DNA from: Bacteroidia bacterium
Lineage (GTDB): Bacteria; Bacteroidota; Bacteroidia; B-17B0; Aurantibacillaceae
Reading direction: 5' to 3'
NCBI GenBank assembly: GCA_016787785.1
Contig: JAEUTO010000010.1
Coordinates: 248,001 to 312,000, forward strand
Length of the DNA: 64,000 bases
The position numbers and the translations under genes are program-made. The notes below the pieces were generated by a model. It made no database searches. It had not been told where the DNA came from and saw only the letters and a program-made list of their open reading frames with translations. Positions 30,950-39,506 of this stretch are shown in pieces; the stretch's first letter is position 1, and the number at the start of each line of letters is the position of its first letter.

Positions 30950-31266
30950 TTTTTATTTTTTTTCATGGTTAATAATACTTCGTCAAGTTGGTTAAAGCGT
31001 GTTTCCCAGATCTTTTTATATTGTTCGAGCCACTTATCAATTTCTTCCATTTTTGCGCCATTTAGCTGATAGTAAATTTCTCTTCCTTCAGGTTTTTGTT
31101 TTAATAGTTTGCACTCTGTTAATATCTGCAGGTGCTTTGAAACGGCCTGCCTGCTGGTTTTAAAATGTTCGGCAATTGCGTTTGGTGTCATTGCCTGCAT
31201 GGCAATTAGCAATATAATGGCCCTGCGGGTAGGGTCGGCAATACCTTGAAAAACGTCTCTTCTCAT
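30946..31266 (-). CDS. ArsR-type HTH repressor, SRPBCC-associated
   Basis: A 106-aa winged-helix regulator of the metal-independent ArsR subgroup that pairs with AHSA1 genes. It starts [20 protein letters not shown], and the recognition helix region is [13 protein letters not shown]-like ([13 protein letters not shown]). It has no metal-binding Cys pair. The frame extends upstream to 31314, but that segment contains the promoter and operators, so the ATG at 31266 is the start. It overlaps the downstream SRPBCC gene by four bases. Confidence 0.92.
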   Translation of the reverse strand: MRRDVFQGIADPTRRAIILLIAMQAMTPNAIAEHFKTSRQAVSKHLQILTECKLLKQKPEGREIYYQLNGAKMEEIDKWLEQYKKIWETRFNQLDEVLLTMKKNKK

Positions 31267-31280
31267 ATATCTAATTTTAA

Positions 31281-31326
31281 ATTTGCAACTGATCGATTGC
31301 AAATATATGTGCAATTGTTCGGTTGC
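31281..31326. promoter_or_regulatory. Tandem operators GCAA-N8-TTGC
   Basis: Two related 16-base dyads, GCAACTGATCGATTGC (31285-31300) and GCAATTGTTCGGTTGC (31311-31326), have centres 26 bases apart. The first extends to ATTTGCAA/TTGCAAAT (31281-31304). They overlie the promoter of the ArsR-type gene and are presumably its autoregulatory sites. Confidence 0.65.
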
Positions 31327-31331
31327 GCAAA
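31300..31331 (-). promoter_or_regulatory. Bacteroidota promoter of the ArsR-SRPBCC operon
   Basis: On the minus strand TTTG (31328-31331) and TATATTTG (31300-31307) are 20 bases apart, a full match to the TTTG-N19/20-TAnnTTTG consensus. The -7 box is 33 bases before the ATG at 31266 and overlaps an operator arm. Confidence 0.8.
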
Positions 31332-31398
31332 TTTATTTTCAATTATTGTACTTTATTCAACAATGGCAGGGCAAAGAGAGAGGTAGGATCAAAAAAGG

Positions 31399-32937
31399 CT
31401 ATTTTATAACAACAATTTTTTGTTTAGCGAATTTATTTCCGACAAAATAAAGGCCACTGCTAAGGTCTATTATTTTATAAGAAAAATTATTTTCCGCATT
31501 TAAATTTACTGTAGTTATCGTCTGGCCTAATTCGTTTGAAATATAAATAGTTTCTTCTTTTATTCCTTTTATTTCAAACTCGCCGGAATTTGGGTTTGGG
31601 AATATCTGCAAGTATTCGTTTTCTTTTTTTATTTCCTTTATGCCAACGCAAGCAGAAAGACTAACATTTTGAGTAAAACTGGCAGTGCTGGATTGACAAC
31701 TCCCAGTCGCAAATGCGCCAATAACAGAATAAGTAGTGTTTACTGTAGGTGTAACAGTAATGCTTTGACTTGTTGAACCTGTACTCCAGGTATAATTTGA
31801 TACACCATTGGCGGCAAGGGTAACAGGCTGACCAGGACAACTTGAATTCGTAAAAGAAGATGTTATGGTAATACTTGGCCCAGTAACAACATTGATATTT
31901 AATGTAATTGTATTTGAACAGCCAATACTATTTGTATCAGAATAACTGATTGTTTTTGGCCCAATGCCTGTAACAGAAGAATGAAAAATATTTCCGGTAA
32001 TACCAGGTCCAAAAAATGTTCCACTGGCGGGCAAGCCATTCAAGACAATGGAGTCACCGTAACAAACGGAAGTTAGCGAATTCGTTATTGCAAGTGTTGG
32101 AATAGGATTAGAACTAACTGTGACGTTCAATGATGAGGTACTACAATTTTTTGAGTAATAAACCGTATGAACTCCAGCACCTGTAAGTGAGGAGTTAAAT
32201 GTATTGCCTGAAACTCCGTTACCAAAAAAAGATCCTCCTGAAGGACTGGCGGTAAAAGATAATGAAGCCCCAAGGCATATGCTTGTTGTAGCACTTGTGA
32301 AAACAGGAGTCACTGTATTAGCATTTATAGTATGTCGGAATCCATAGGAAACAACTTCATCATGTTGGCTTGCTGTTTTTAAATAAAGCCAACCGTAAAT
32401 AGTATCATTTGTTAAAATTTTGCGAAAACCTATTCGAAGGTTAGTGGGACCGTATGGAAAATAATAACCGCAACCAACACCTTGACAGCCATTGGCAAAG
32501 CCCAGGCAGTAAGAGTAGATCAGTTTATTAACTGTTATTAAACTCCAATTAAGGTTAGACGATATAGCGGAAAAATTGGCTAAATTTTCTACCTGTAATG
32601 AGTTGCAATTAGAAGGTGTGGTTAAACATACAAATTCGTAATTGGAAGGAGAGGTCAATTTTAAATTACAAGTATGATTGGTTCCTGAGCCTCCATTGTA
32701 ACCGTTGACATCCCAATTAAACTTAAAGTCACTGGTAAGATCGCCATCCACATCAACAGTATAGGTTGTTGTATAAGTGAACCCTCCAGATGTTTGTGGA
32801 ATATTAGAAAATGGATTAATTTGGTAATGAAGGGGAACGAAGTTACAACTGGTATCCCCCACTAAAAAAGCTTGGGCCTTTGTTCTTTCAAACGCGATCA
32901 AGCAAAATATAAATGCAAATAGCTTTACTATTTTCAT
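31399..32937 (-). CDS. T9SS-secreted cell-surface protein with Ig-like repeats
   Basis: A 512-aa secreted protein with a signal peptide (MKIVKLFAFIFCLIAFERTKA). An N-terminal domain of about 200 residues contains FRKILTNDTIYGWLYLKT. About three beta-sandwich repeats of the type SGGSFFGNGVSGNTF / ASGTFFGPGITGNIF follow. The C-terminal sorting domain (about 435-512) shows FPNPNSGEFEIKG and a final GLYFVGNKFAKQKIVVIK. The type A sorting signal means export through the T9SS and surface anchoring. It is paralogous to the next upstream gene. Confidence 0.92.
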   Translation of the reverse strand: MKIVKLFAFIFCLIAFERTKAQAFLVGDTSCNFVPLHYQINPFSNIPQTSGGFTYTTTYTVDVDGDLTSDFKFNWDVNGYNGGSGTNHTCNLKLTSPSNYEFVCLTTPSNCNSLQVENLANFSAISSNLNWSLITVNKLIYSYCLGFANGCQGVGCGYYFPYGPTNLRIGFRKILTNDTIYGWLYLKTASQHDEVVSYGFRHTINANTVTPVFTSATTSICLGASLSFTASPSGGSFFGNGVSGNTFNSSLTGAGVHTVYYSKNCSTSSLNVTVSSNPIPTLAITNSLTSVCYGDSIVLNGLPASGTFFGPGITGNIFHSSVTGIGPKTISYSDTNSIGCSNTITLNINVVTGPSITITSSFTNSSCPGQPVTLAANGVSNYTWSTGSTSQSITVTPTVNTTYSVIGAFATGSCQSSTASFTQNVSLSACVGIKEIKKENEYLQIFPNPNSGEFEIKGIKEETIYISNELGQTITTVNLNAENNFSYKIIDLSSGLYFVGNKFAKQKIVVIK

Positions 32938-33003
32938 ATTATAAAGATACTAAAAAAAATGGAAAGCGTTGTAAATGCAAGATCGAGCGACTTCCCTTAA
33001 AAA

Positions 33004-35019
33004 TTATTTTATAACAACAATTTTTTGTTTAGCGAATTTATTTCCGACAAAATAAATACCACCGTTAAGGCCGTTAAGCTTTGCGGAAAAATTATTTTCT
33101 TCATTTAAGTTTTTAGTTGTTATTAATTGTCCAAGCTCATTTGAAATATAAATAGTTTCTTCACTAACGCCCATTATTTCGAATTCGCCGGAATTTGGAT
33201 TTGGGAATATTTTTAAGTGATCTCTATTATTGGTATCGTGTTCTTCTATGCCAACACAAACAGTACGGATACTTAAATTTGCAAGCGCATAACAATTTGG
33301 TTTTACTGTTGAATAATAATTGTGTAATTCAAAAAAATTCGTGCCCGTGTAGCTATAATTAAGATAAGTTAAATAAAAAGAAGGTGGCGATACCGGCATC
33401 ACAAGAAAACCGCCACCCGTATATAACTCGAATATTCCCGTTCCGCCCGTAAAAGAAAATTTGGCGGTATCACCCTGACAGATGCCCACCGAACTGGGTG
33501 TAACACTAATCATCGGAGGTACGAGCACATTTAATGTATGATAAGCTGTATCCTTGCAGCCATTAGCATTGGTTCCTACCAGTGTAAAGGTCGTTGTAAC
33601 ATTTGGACAATAAACAGTAGATGAATAGGTTGAACTTGGGAGCCATAAATAATTTGCCGCACCATTTGCAGTCAAGGTCGCGCACTCGGTTGGGTATTGG
33701 CAGAATGGCCCGTTTGGACCCGTAATAGTTACTGTAGGATTATTGTCAGTTGCAAGAGAAAAACTAGTTGTACCTGCAGGGCAGTTGCCGCTTGCAAACG
33801 AACCACTGACTGAATAAACTGTGAATGCTGTTGGCATAACAACAATACTTTGGTTGGTCGATCCTGTGCTCCAAGTATAATTTGATGCACCTGTTGCAGT
33901 TAATGTTACGGGTTGAGCTGAACAGGAAATTGAAGAGGTAGAGGATATGCTCAGATTAGGAACGGTTACAACATTTAAGTTTAAAGTTGTGGTGTTAGAA
34001 CAACCGTTAGATCCTGTATAAAAATAATTTACGGGAGTAATTCCAAGCCCTGTTATTGAGGAATGGAACGTGTTTCCCGAAACTCCCAGTCCACCGAATA
34101 TTCCGCCGGATGGGGTTGCTGCCAGAACAAGCGAATCGCCATTACATAGCGAAGTAAATGTATTAGTAAATGCTACCGTTGGAAGAGGGTTGACCAACAA
34201 AGTAAGCGCCGTTGCAGAGCAATTCTTTGAGTAATAAACAGTGTATGTGCCTGGCGGAGTATTAGTAGAATTGAATGTATTTCCGGTTACACCAGGGCCA
34301 AAAAAAGCTCCTCCGGAGGGGCTGGCAGTTAAAGGTAACGAAGTGCCCATGCAGATACTTGTTGCGGTATTTGTAAAAACAGGCGTTATAGAACTACTAT
34401 TTAAAGTATGTTTAAATCCGTAAGAAACAATTTCATCTGAGCCAATGCTAGTAACTGGCGCCGACACGTGCGTTTTTAGAAAAAGCCAACCATAAATTGT
34501 ATCATTGGTCAAAACTTTTCTGAAGCCTATATAAACATTTGTAACACTGTTTTGTAGATAATAACCACAATGGTAACCAGCAAAATATTGAGGCATATTG
34601 TAATCATAAATATAGGAATTAGGAACATTCGCATTCCAGTTTAAATTCTGGTTTAAGCTGGTATACAATAACAAATTAGCAGGAAGGGTTACTGACGGAC
34701 TAAGACAACCGCTTGCTGTTTGTTGAAATACAAACTCATAATTTGAAGGTGAGCTGCATGTTAATCTACATTTTGAATAAGCGCTTGAGCCTACCGACGA
34801 ACCTTGACTTGCCCAATTAAATACAATATCATTGCTAAGGTCACCATCAACATCAATCGAATAACTTGTTGTGGATGGTATTTGGCCCATATAAGGGTTA
34901 ACAACATGATGAAGAGGAACATAGTTACAGCCAGTATCACCAACTAAATAGGTTTGGGCGTTTGTCTTTTCAAACAATACGAAACAAATTATAATAACAA
35001 GTAGCTTTACTATTTTCAT
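33004..35019 (-). CDS. T9SS-secreted cell-surface protein with Ig-like repeats (longer paralogue)
   Basis: A 671-aa paralogue of the neighbouring 512-aa protein. Shared are the leader MKIVKLLVIIICFVLFEKTNA, an N-terminal domain with FRKVLTNDTIYGWLFLKT, repeats such as SGGAFFGPGVTGNTF and SGGIFGGLGVSGNTF, and a near-identical sorting domain (FPNPNSGEFEIMG ... KFAKQKIVVIK). It carries extra repeats around residues 430-600 (TITGPNGPFCQYP). Several paired cysteines per repeat are likely disulphides. The upstream sequence TnCTTTATAATATGAAAATAG is also shared with the paralogue, in all but a base or two. Confidence 0.92.
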   Translation of the reverse strand: MKIVKLLVIIICFVLFEKTNAQTYLVGDTGCNYVPLHHVVNPYMGQIPSTTSYSIDVDGDLSNDIVFNWASQGSSVGSSAYSKCRLTCSSPSNYEFVFQQTASGCLSPSVTLPANLLLYTSLNQNLNWNANVPNSYIYDYNMPQYFAGYHCGYYLQNSVTNVYIGFRKVLTNDTIYGWLFLKTHVSAPVTSIGSDEIVSYGFKHTLNSSSITPVFTNTATSICMGTSLPLTASPSGGAFFGPGVTGNTFNSTNTPPGTYTVYYSKNCSATALTLLVNPLPTVAFTNTFTSLCNGDSLVLAATPSGGIFGGLGVSGNTFHSSITGLGITPVNYFYTGSNGCSNTTTLNLNVVTVPNLSISSTSSISCSAQPVTLTATGASNYTWSTGSTNQSIVVMPTAFTVYSVSGSFASGNCPAGTTSFSLATDNNPTVTITGPNGPFCQYPTECATLTANGAANYLWLPSSTYSSTVYCPNVTTTFTLVGTNANGCKDTAYHTLNVLVPPMISVTPSSVGICQGDTAKFSFTGGTGIFELYTGGGFLVMPVSPPSFYLTYLNYSYTGTNFFELHNYYSTVKPNCYALANLSIRTVCVGIEEHDTNNRDHLKIFPNPNSGEFEIMGVSEETIYISNELGQLITTKNLNEENNFSAKLNGLNGGIYFVGNKFAKQKIVVIK

Positions 35020-35093
35020 ATTATAAAGTTAGTAAAAAAAAACAAAAAATTCTTTAAATATGATATCATTTGAAATGCAATTCTCTATAAAAT

Positions 35094-35135
35094 AAAACCC
35101 CCTCTCCCGATATTTACAGGGGCAGAGGAGGTTTT
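35094..35135 (-). terminator. Rho-independent terminator
   Basis: AAAACCCCCTCT pairs with AGAGGAGGTTTT with one mismatch, and CCC/GGGG extends the stem inside. Reading on the minus strand it ends in TTTTATTTT. It lies 32 bases after the M56 gene. Confidence 0.8.
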
Positions 35136-35166
35136 GTGCGTTACCTATACAAATTAGAATTACAGA

Positions 35167-37482
35167 CTATTTTTCTTTAGTAAGTTTATATGTACTCTCA
35201 AACCTTTTTAAGATACACCCTGTTACTTGTTTTTTATCATCCACAATAAATTCCAGACTTCTGCCCGTATTGTCGGGGTAATAGAAAAGATTACCTGTTA
35301 CAAATTGTAATTCTAATGTTCCGTTAGGACCTTTTGGATCTTTTTCTATGACCCTTGACAATTTACTACCGTCATTAATTATTGCCATACTGCTAAGAAT
35401 AGTATCGTTTTTAGCAGGAAGGTAACGCCCATTATATTCTTTTAAAGGCAGAGCTGGTTCTTTTGATAGCGTGGCTTTTTTTAAATTGATCGTTCCAAAA
35501 AGCAACATGTTTATCGCAGTCTTATCTTTTGTATCAAATACTAACGACTCTCCATCATCCGGATTAATGAATTTTCCGTTGCCCATTGGGATCAGTTTAT
35601 AATGATAGCCATTATCTTCACCTGTCAATGTTTCTTTCTCAACTTTAATGGTGATCTTTCTCATCAAATTAGGCTGGTCAGTTGAAAGGTAAACACCTTC
35701 TAAAAGTTTTAATTCTTCAAGTGAAATTTTTACTGGTTTTATCACTTCATCGATATTAACGCCTAACTCTTTCAATCTGTTCAGGCCATTTTGACTGCCC
35801 GGATTTAATTGTACAGATCTCTTAAAATTCTCTTTTGCATTTGTTTTGTCGCCTGCAAGTAAAAGTGCCTCTGCATAACTATCATAAGCGTTATAATTAT
35901 CTTTAAATAGTTCAATATCTAATTTAAGAAGTGCTACTGCTTCTTTTGTTTTACCATTATCTAGCAGCTGGTACCCCGCATAACTCATTTCACGTTCTGA
36001 GTTGGTATAATTGCTGGAATCTTTTGCTTTTTGATAGTATGAAAGTGCTGCAGGAATACCGTTTTTAACCATCACATTCGCCAATGTAAATGGCAATGAT
36101 CTGTTCTGAACATTCTTTCCTTTCGCTAAGTCTATCTTATTTAAATCTATTTTCGCTATGTAGTCCACCTTATTTAAATTTATCTTTCCAAAAAGTAATA
36201 ATTTTATGGCAGTCTTGTCTTTGCTGTTAAACTCTAACGTAGCTTTGTCATCCGGGTTAATGAATTTTTCGCCACCAACGGGAATAATTCTGTATGTATA
36301 GCCATTATCGTTTCCAAATAAAGTTCCCAGTAACTCTGTAAAAATAATTCTCCTTACAGCCCCACCGGGTTGGTTGGTAGATTCATATTCGCCCTGCAGT
36401 AGTCTTAAATACTCTACCGGCACATTTACTTTTTTAATAGAGGAATCATTAACCACCAGTAATTTTGATTCGATGGTCTTTACTGAAATATTTGTATTAA
36501 AAGCGAAAGCGCTAAGTAAAAATATAAGTATTGGGAAGGCAACTACTAATTTTAGCGCGGCTATTTTTGCTGATCTTTTTTTCATCATCATTTCAATTCT
36601 TTTTTTAATGGAAAAATTATAACTGTTTGCAATTTCAAAATTATTTTCGCTGAGGGCCTGGTTCAGCAGTGAGTATTGGTATCCCGACATTTCTATTCCT
36701 GAATTTAAAGTTCCTTCGTCTGCCAAATACTCATGTGTAATTCTTATGGCGCGTTTATTTAACCATGCAAAAGGATTAAACCATTGCAAAACCAATAACA
36801 ATTCAAAAAAGATAATATCTATTGAATGTTTTTGTTGAATGTGTACTTTTTCGTGAGAGATTATTTTGCTAAGCTCTGCTTCGGGATAATCTTTATTACT
36901 AATGAACATAAAATTTAAAAAAGAAAAAGGGGAGATGTTCTTTTCAATTCTAATTACCTTCATTCCGAAAAGTTCTTGAGGTTTGTTTTTTAAAACGTAA
37001 CCAAAGATCCAAATACAATTAGCGAGAAAGCGAAGTAAGAAAAGCCCAACACCGATAAAATAGATAGTTAAAATTATTCTTAACCAACTTGTTTTTTTTG
37101 CAGGAATAGTTATTTCGTTTGAATTTACTTGACCAAATTGCTTCTGGCCTGAATAATTATTACCCGAATTCTTGGCTATCGTAAATCCGCTACCCGTTTT
37201 ATTTATGTAGTCCACGGGATGGTTCATAACATTTCTTATAGGTCTGTTTCCAACTATGCTTTGCTCGTATTGGTCAATTGGCAATAATAGCTTATTTACA
37301 AATGAGTCTTGTTCAACATTAATATTCAATAAAGGAGTAAGCAGTGATATGATCACCGAGGCAATTAAGTAAATTCTGTTTAATTTAAAGAATGTTTCGT
37401 TCTTTAAGAAAACCCAGTATGCTGTATAAAACAAAGCAAGACTGATCGCTATCTCTATCGAGTAAATAATAAAATTATTCAT
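35167..37482 (-). CDS. M56 (BlaR1-type) membrane metallopeptidase with TPR and repeated DUF3471-like domains
   Basis: A 771-aa membrane sensor-protease. TM helices lie at about 1-22, 37-55, 133-160 and 305-325. The zinc motif HEKVH (about residue 212, in ISHEKVHIQQKHS) is followed by EYLADEG. Instead of a penicillin-binding sensor, the periplasmic part has a roughly 95-residue domain (about 352-450: LQGEYESTNQPGG, FINPDDKATLEF), a TPR segment (about 460-575), a second copy of the same domain (LEGVYLSTDQPN, FINPDDGESLVF) and a third, diverged one at the end. It overlaps the BlaI-type repressor gene by eight bases; signal-dependent cleavage of the repressor is the expected mechanism. Confidence 0.88.
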   Translation of the reverse strand: MNNFIIYSIEIAISLALFYTAYWVFLKNETFFKLNRIYLIASVIISLLTPLLNINVEQDSFVNKLLLPIDQYEQSIVGNRPIRNVMNHPVDYINKTGSGFTIAKNSGNNYSGQKQFGQVNSNEITIPAKKTSWLRIILTIYFIGVGLFLLRFLANCIWIFGYVLKNKPQELFGMKVIRIEKNISPFSFLNFMFISNKDYPEAELSKIISHEKVHIQQKHSIDIIFFELLLVLQWFNPFAWLNKRAIRITHEYLADEGTLNSGIEMSGYQYSLLNQALSENNFEIANSYNFSIKKRIEMMMKKRSAKIAALKLVVAFPILIFLLSAFAFNTNISVKTIESKLLVVNDSSIKKVNVPVEYLRLLQGEYESTNQPGGAVRRIIFTELLGTLFGNDNGYTYRIIPVGGEKFINPDDKATLEFNSKDKTAIKLLLFGKINLNKVDYIAKIDLNKIDLAKGKNVQNRSLPFTLANVMVKNGIPAALSYYQKAKDSSNYTNSEREMSYAGYQLLDNGKTKEAVALLKLDIELFKDNYNAYDSYAEALLLAGDKTNAKENFKRSVQLNPGSQNGLNRLKELGVNIDEVIKPVKISLEELKLLEGVYLSTDQPNLMRKITIKVEKETLTGEDNGYHYKLIPMGNGKFINPDDGESLVFDTKDKTAINMLLFGTINLKKATLSKEPALPLKEYNGRYLPAKNDTILSSMAIINDGSKLSRVIEKDPKGPNGTLELQFVTGNLFYYPDNTGRSLEFIVDDKKQVTGCILKRFESTYKLTKEK

Positions 37483-37852
37483 GTTTTTTTTGTTTTTTAA
37501 TTTCCTGCATTAACTTAATAGCTTCGTCAAGTTCATTAATATTCATATCATTCTCTTTCGAAAAAAATGAAACCATTTGCTGAAGCGAATTATCAAAGTA
37601 ATTATTGATAACACGTTTCATAAATAATTTAGTGTATTCGCTTTTTTCAACAGTTGGATAATACTGATGTGAGCCACCATAACTTTTATGGTTAACGAAT
37701 TTTTTTCGCTCCAATGTTCTAATAATTGTTGAAACAGTATTGTATGCAGGTTTAGGTTTTGGTATCTCGTCAATAATATCTTTGACAAAAGCTTTTTCCT
37801 TTTCCCACAAAATTTGCATGATCTGTTCTTCTGCTTTGGTTAATTCGTTCAT
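37475..37852 (-). CDS. BlaI/MecI family transcriptional repressor
   Basis: A 125-aa winged-helix repressor. It shows LTKAEEQIMQILWEKEKAFV and the recognition segment PAYNTVSTIIRTLERKKFV, then the C-terminal dimerisation helices. It overlaps the M56 protease gene by eight bases, the standard BlaI-BlaR order. A strong tandem palindrome upstream overlaps its -33 element and is the probable operator. Confidence 0.94.
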   Translation of the reverse strand: MNELTKAEEQIMQILWEKEKAFVKDIIDEIPKPKPAYNTVSTIIRTLERKKFVNHKSYGGSHQYYPTVEKSEYTKLFMKRVINNYFDNSLQQMVSFFSKENDMNINELDEAIKLMQEIKKQKKHE

Positions 37853-37871
37853 GATCTTTAATTATTTTAAT

Positions 37872-37902
37872 CAAAGGTAAACGATTAAATTAGTCCATGC
37901 AA
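37872..37902 (-). promoter_or_regulatory. Bacteroidota promoter of the blaI-M56 operon
   Basis: On the minus strand TTG (37900-37902), 20 bases, then TACCTTTG (37872-37879), 20 bases before the start codon. The -33 element falls on the edge of the operator palindrome. Confidence 0.8.
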
Positions 37903-37936
37903 CTATATTTATAGTTTAATAACTATAAATATAGTT
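37901..37936. promoter_or_regulatory. Tandem palindromic operator for the BlaI-type repressor
   Basis: AACTATATTTATAGTT and AACTATAAATATAGTT (16 bases each, separated by TAAT) are perfect reverse complements of each other. Each is itself a 7-bp dyad AACTATA-N2-TATAGTT. Their position over the -33 element indicates repression of the operon. Confidence 0.8.
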
Positions 37937-38041
37937 TTATTAGTTTAAATTGTTGAAAATCAAATAGTTTAATTTTTAATAGAGATTGACTTTGGCGTTG
38001 ATATTTTTCAAAATGGAAAGTATTTCAAAAAAAATCAAAAT

Positions 38042-38072
38042 AAAAAAGCAGAGAATTTTTCTCTGCTTTTTT
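38042..38072 (-). terminator. Rho-independent terminator
   Basis: The same 14-bp stem AAAAAAGCAGAGAA / TTCTCTGCTTTTTT as at 29872, with a TTT loop. Here it serves the minus-strand VOC-SRPBCC-TfoX operon, about 170 bases after its last stop; the symmetric stem would work either way. Confidence 0.8.
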
Positions 38073-38240
38073 ATTTATTTGCTGGAGGAAGATTAGAATT
38101 TTTTGTACTCCCAGCCAAAACAAATTTTATCCAACTCTTTAAAGATCCAAGTGCGTTAGCTAAAATTTCAGGTCGGCTGGCTAACTGCTAAATGAGGTGT
38201 AAGTTATTTATTCAGAACAAAGGCTGAAAATTTTAAGACG

Positions 38241-38597
38241 CTATTTTTTACTATTCTTCAACTTTTTTTTACTGGCTTTTGCAATTGCGTTAAATTCTAA
38301 GCAAAGGTTTATCCAATAGTCAAATTGTTTTTTTGTTTTCATTCCTTCTTTACTTACAAAAACATAGCCCTTCATAGGCTTTCCAGTAAATATCATTTCT
38401 CGGCAGCCGGGTTTTTCAAGCGTTTTTTCATAAATATCGTGATCAATTCTACACATCATTTCATCCTTCACAACACCAATGCACATTTTGCCATTTACCA
38501 TATAGCAACTTCCACCAAACATATATTTTTCCTCCACTTCAGCTATGTGTTCAAGTGATTCCCTTATTCTGTCGTTTAATTTTTCGTCAAAGGCCAT
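38241..38597 (-). CDS. TfoX/Sxy N-terminal domain protein
   Basis: A 118-aa protein with the TfoX-N fold: KYMFGGSCYMVNGKMCIGVVKDEMMCRI and CREMIFTGKPMKGYVFV (quoted in pieces) are characteristic. It has no C-terminal TfoX domain. In Bacteroidota such stand-alone forms are common next to SRPBCC and VOC genes and are not known to control competence. It lies 6 bases after the SRPBCC gene in a three-gene operon. Confidence 0.9.
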   Translation of the reverse strand: MAFDEKLNDRIRESLEHIAEVEEKYMFGGSCYMVNGKMCIGVVKDEMMCRIDHDIYEKTLEKPGCREMIFTGKPMKGYVFVSKEGMKTKKQFDYWINLCLEFNAIAKASKKKLKNSKK

Positions 38598-38603
38598 CGT
38601 AAA

Positions 38604-39062
38604 TTATTTTTCAGCGATAGATTTTATGTTAGAAAGAATTTGACCTTGCATTTTACCCATCATTTTTTTCATCATTAAAACATTCATTATTTTTGCCATT
38701 AATGTTGCTGGTTCATAATAAGACTCGTTCACTAATTTTGTTTTATTATCCTTAAGTTTTTCAAGATAGAAACAAAAGCGTGGGTCTTTAAGCATTTTGC
38801 TCATTCCCATTGTGTCGCTTTCTATTGCCCAAACGGTTTTCTGTTCAGGAACGAGTTCGATGAGTTTTTCAGTCATTGTTCCTTTTCTTCCTTTATTATC
38901 CATTTCACAGGTTCTTGTTTCACCCTGTTTGTCCATTCGCCCTGTAGCTTTAATAACTCCGGGATTTATTTTATGAAGAATGTTTATGTCGGTAATGATT
39001 GCCCAAACACTGCTCACAGGAGCATTTATAATTGCTTCGTTTCTTGCTTGTAATCTGCTCAT
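38604..39062 (-). CDS. SRPBCC family protein (polyketide cyclase/START-like)
   Basis: A 152-aa hydrophobic-pocket protein. It has INAPVSSVWAIITDINILHK at the start, ECDMD-type strand ETRTCEMDNKGRKG in the middle and a long C-terminal helix. The ligand is unknown. It begins 4 bases after the VOC gene, so it is part of the same operon. Confidence 0.88.
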   Translation of the reverse strand: MSRLQARNEAIINAPVSSVWAIITDINILHKINPGVIKATGRMDKQGETRTCEMDNKGRKGTMTEKLIELVPEQKTVWAIESDTMGMSKMLKDPRFCFYLEKLKDNKTKLVNESYYEPATLMAKIMNVLMMKKMMGKMQGQILSNIKSIAEK

Positions 39063-39066
39063 GCTT

Positions 39067-39435
39067 TTATTTCATTGAATGAAGTGCTACTTTGTTTCCT
39101 TCTGTATCAGCTATGTGAGCCATAAATCCATTTCCGCCAATTGAAGTTTTTGGTAATAATATTTTACCACCAGCCTTTTCAACTTTTGCCAGGGCAACGC
39201 TTAGATCATCGCCGCCATTTAAATAAATTAATGAGCCTTTGTCTGAAGGTTCATAACCCGGCCCTTCAACTATTCCACCTCCAATACCATTTTGCATATC
39301 TGCTGGCAACATACCGTATTTAAATTCAGGATGTGGCATCACTTGAATTTCACCATTCATAATTTGTTCATAGAACTTTTTAGCCCTGTCGAAATTTTTA
39401 ACTGGTATTTCAAACCAATTGATTGCATTTTTCAT
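39067..39435 (-). CDS. VOC family protein
   Basis: A 122-aa glyoxalase-fold protein, clearly paralogous to the one at 27676: NWFEIPVKNFDRAKKFYEQI, LIYLNGGDDLSVALAKVEKAG (shown in part) and a final ADTEGNKVALHS. It is the first gene of the VOC-SRPBCC-TfoX operon. Upstream lie a hairpin at 39444 and an ECF42-like promoter at 39507, which suggests control by the sigma factor encoded 12 kb away. Confidence 0.92.
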   Translation of the reverse strand: MKNAINWFEIPVKNFDRAKKFYEQIMNGEIQVMPHPEFKYGMLPADMQNGIGGGIVEGPGYEPSDKGSLIYLNGGDDLSVALAKVEKAGGKILLPKTSIGGNGFMAHIADTEGNKVALHSMK

Positions 39436-39443
39436 TTTCTTGT

Positions 39444-39470
39444 TTTTTGTCAGTTAGAGTCTGACAAAAA
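39444..39470. promoter_or_regulatory. Inverted repeat TTTTTGTCAG-N7-CTGACAAAAA
   Basis: A perfect 10-bp inverted repeat begins 8 bases upstream of the VOC start codon. It could be an operator or a leader hairpin affecting translation. Confidence 0.5.
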
Positions 39471-39506
39471 TAGTGTCTATATTAATAAACGATGGTGTGT
39501 AAAATA

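Larger units (their letters stand above)
37853..38240. other. 388-base intergenic region: BlaI-type control region and a terminator
   Basis: No gene is seen. From left to right it holds the minus-strand promoter (37872-37902), the tandem operator (37901-37936), an AT-rich stretch, the terminator at 38042-38072, and about 170 bases without clear structure apart from a weak GTTAGC/GCTAAC dyad near 38155-38186. None of the frames gives a convincing protein remnant. Confidence 0.6.
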
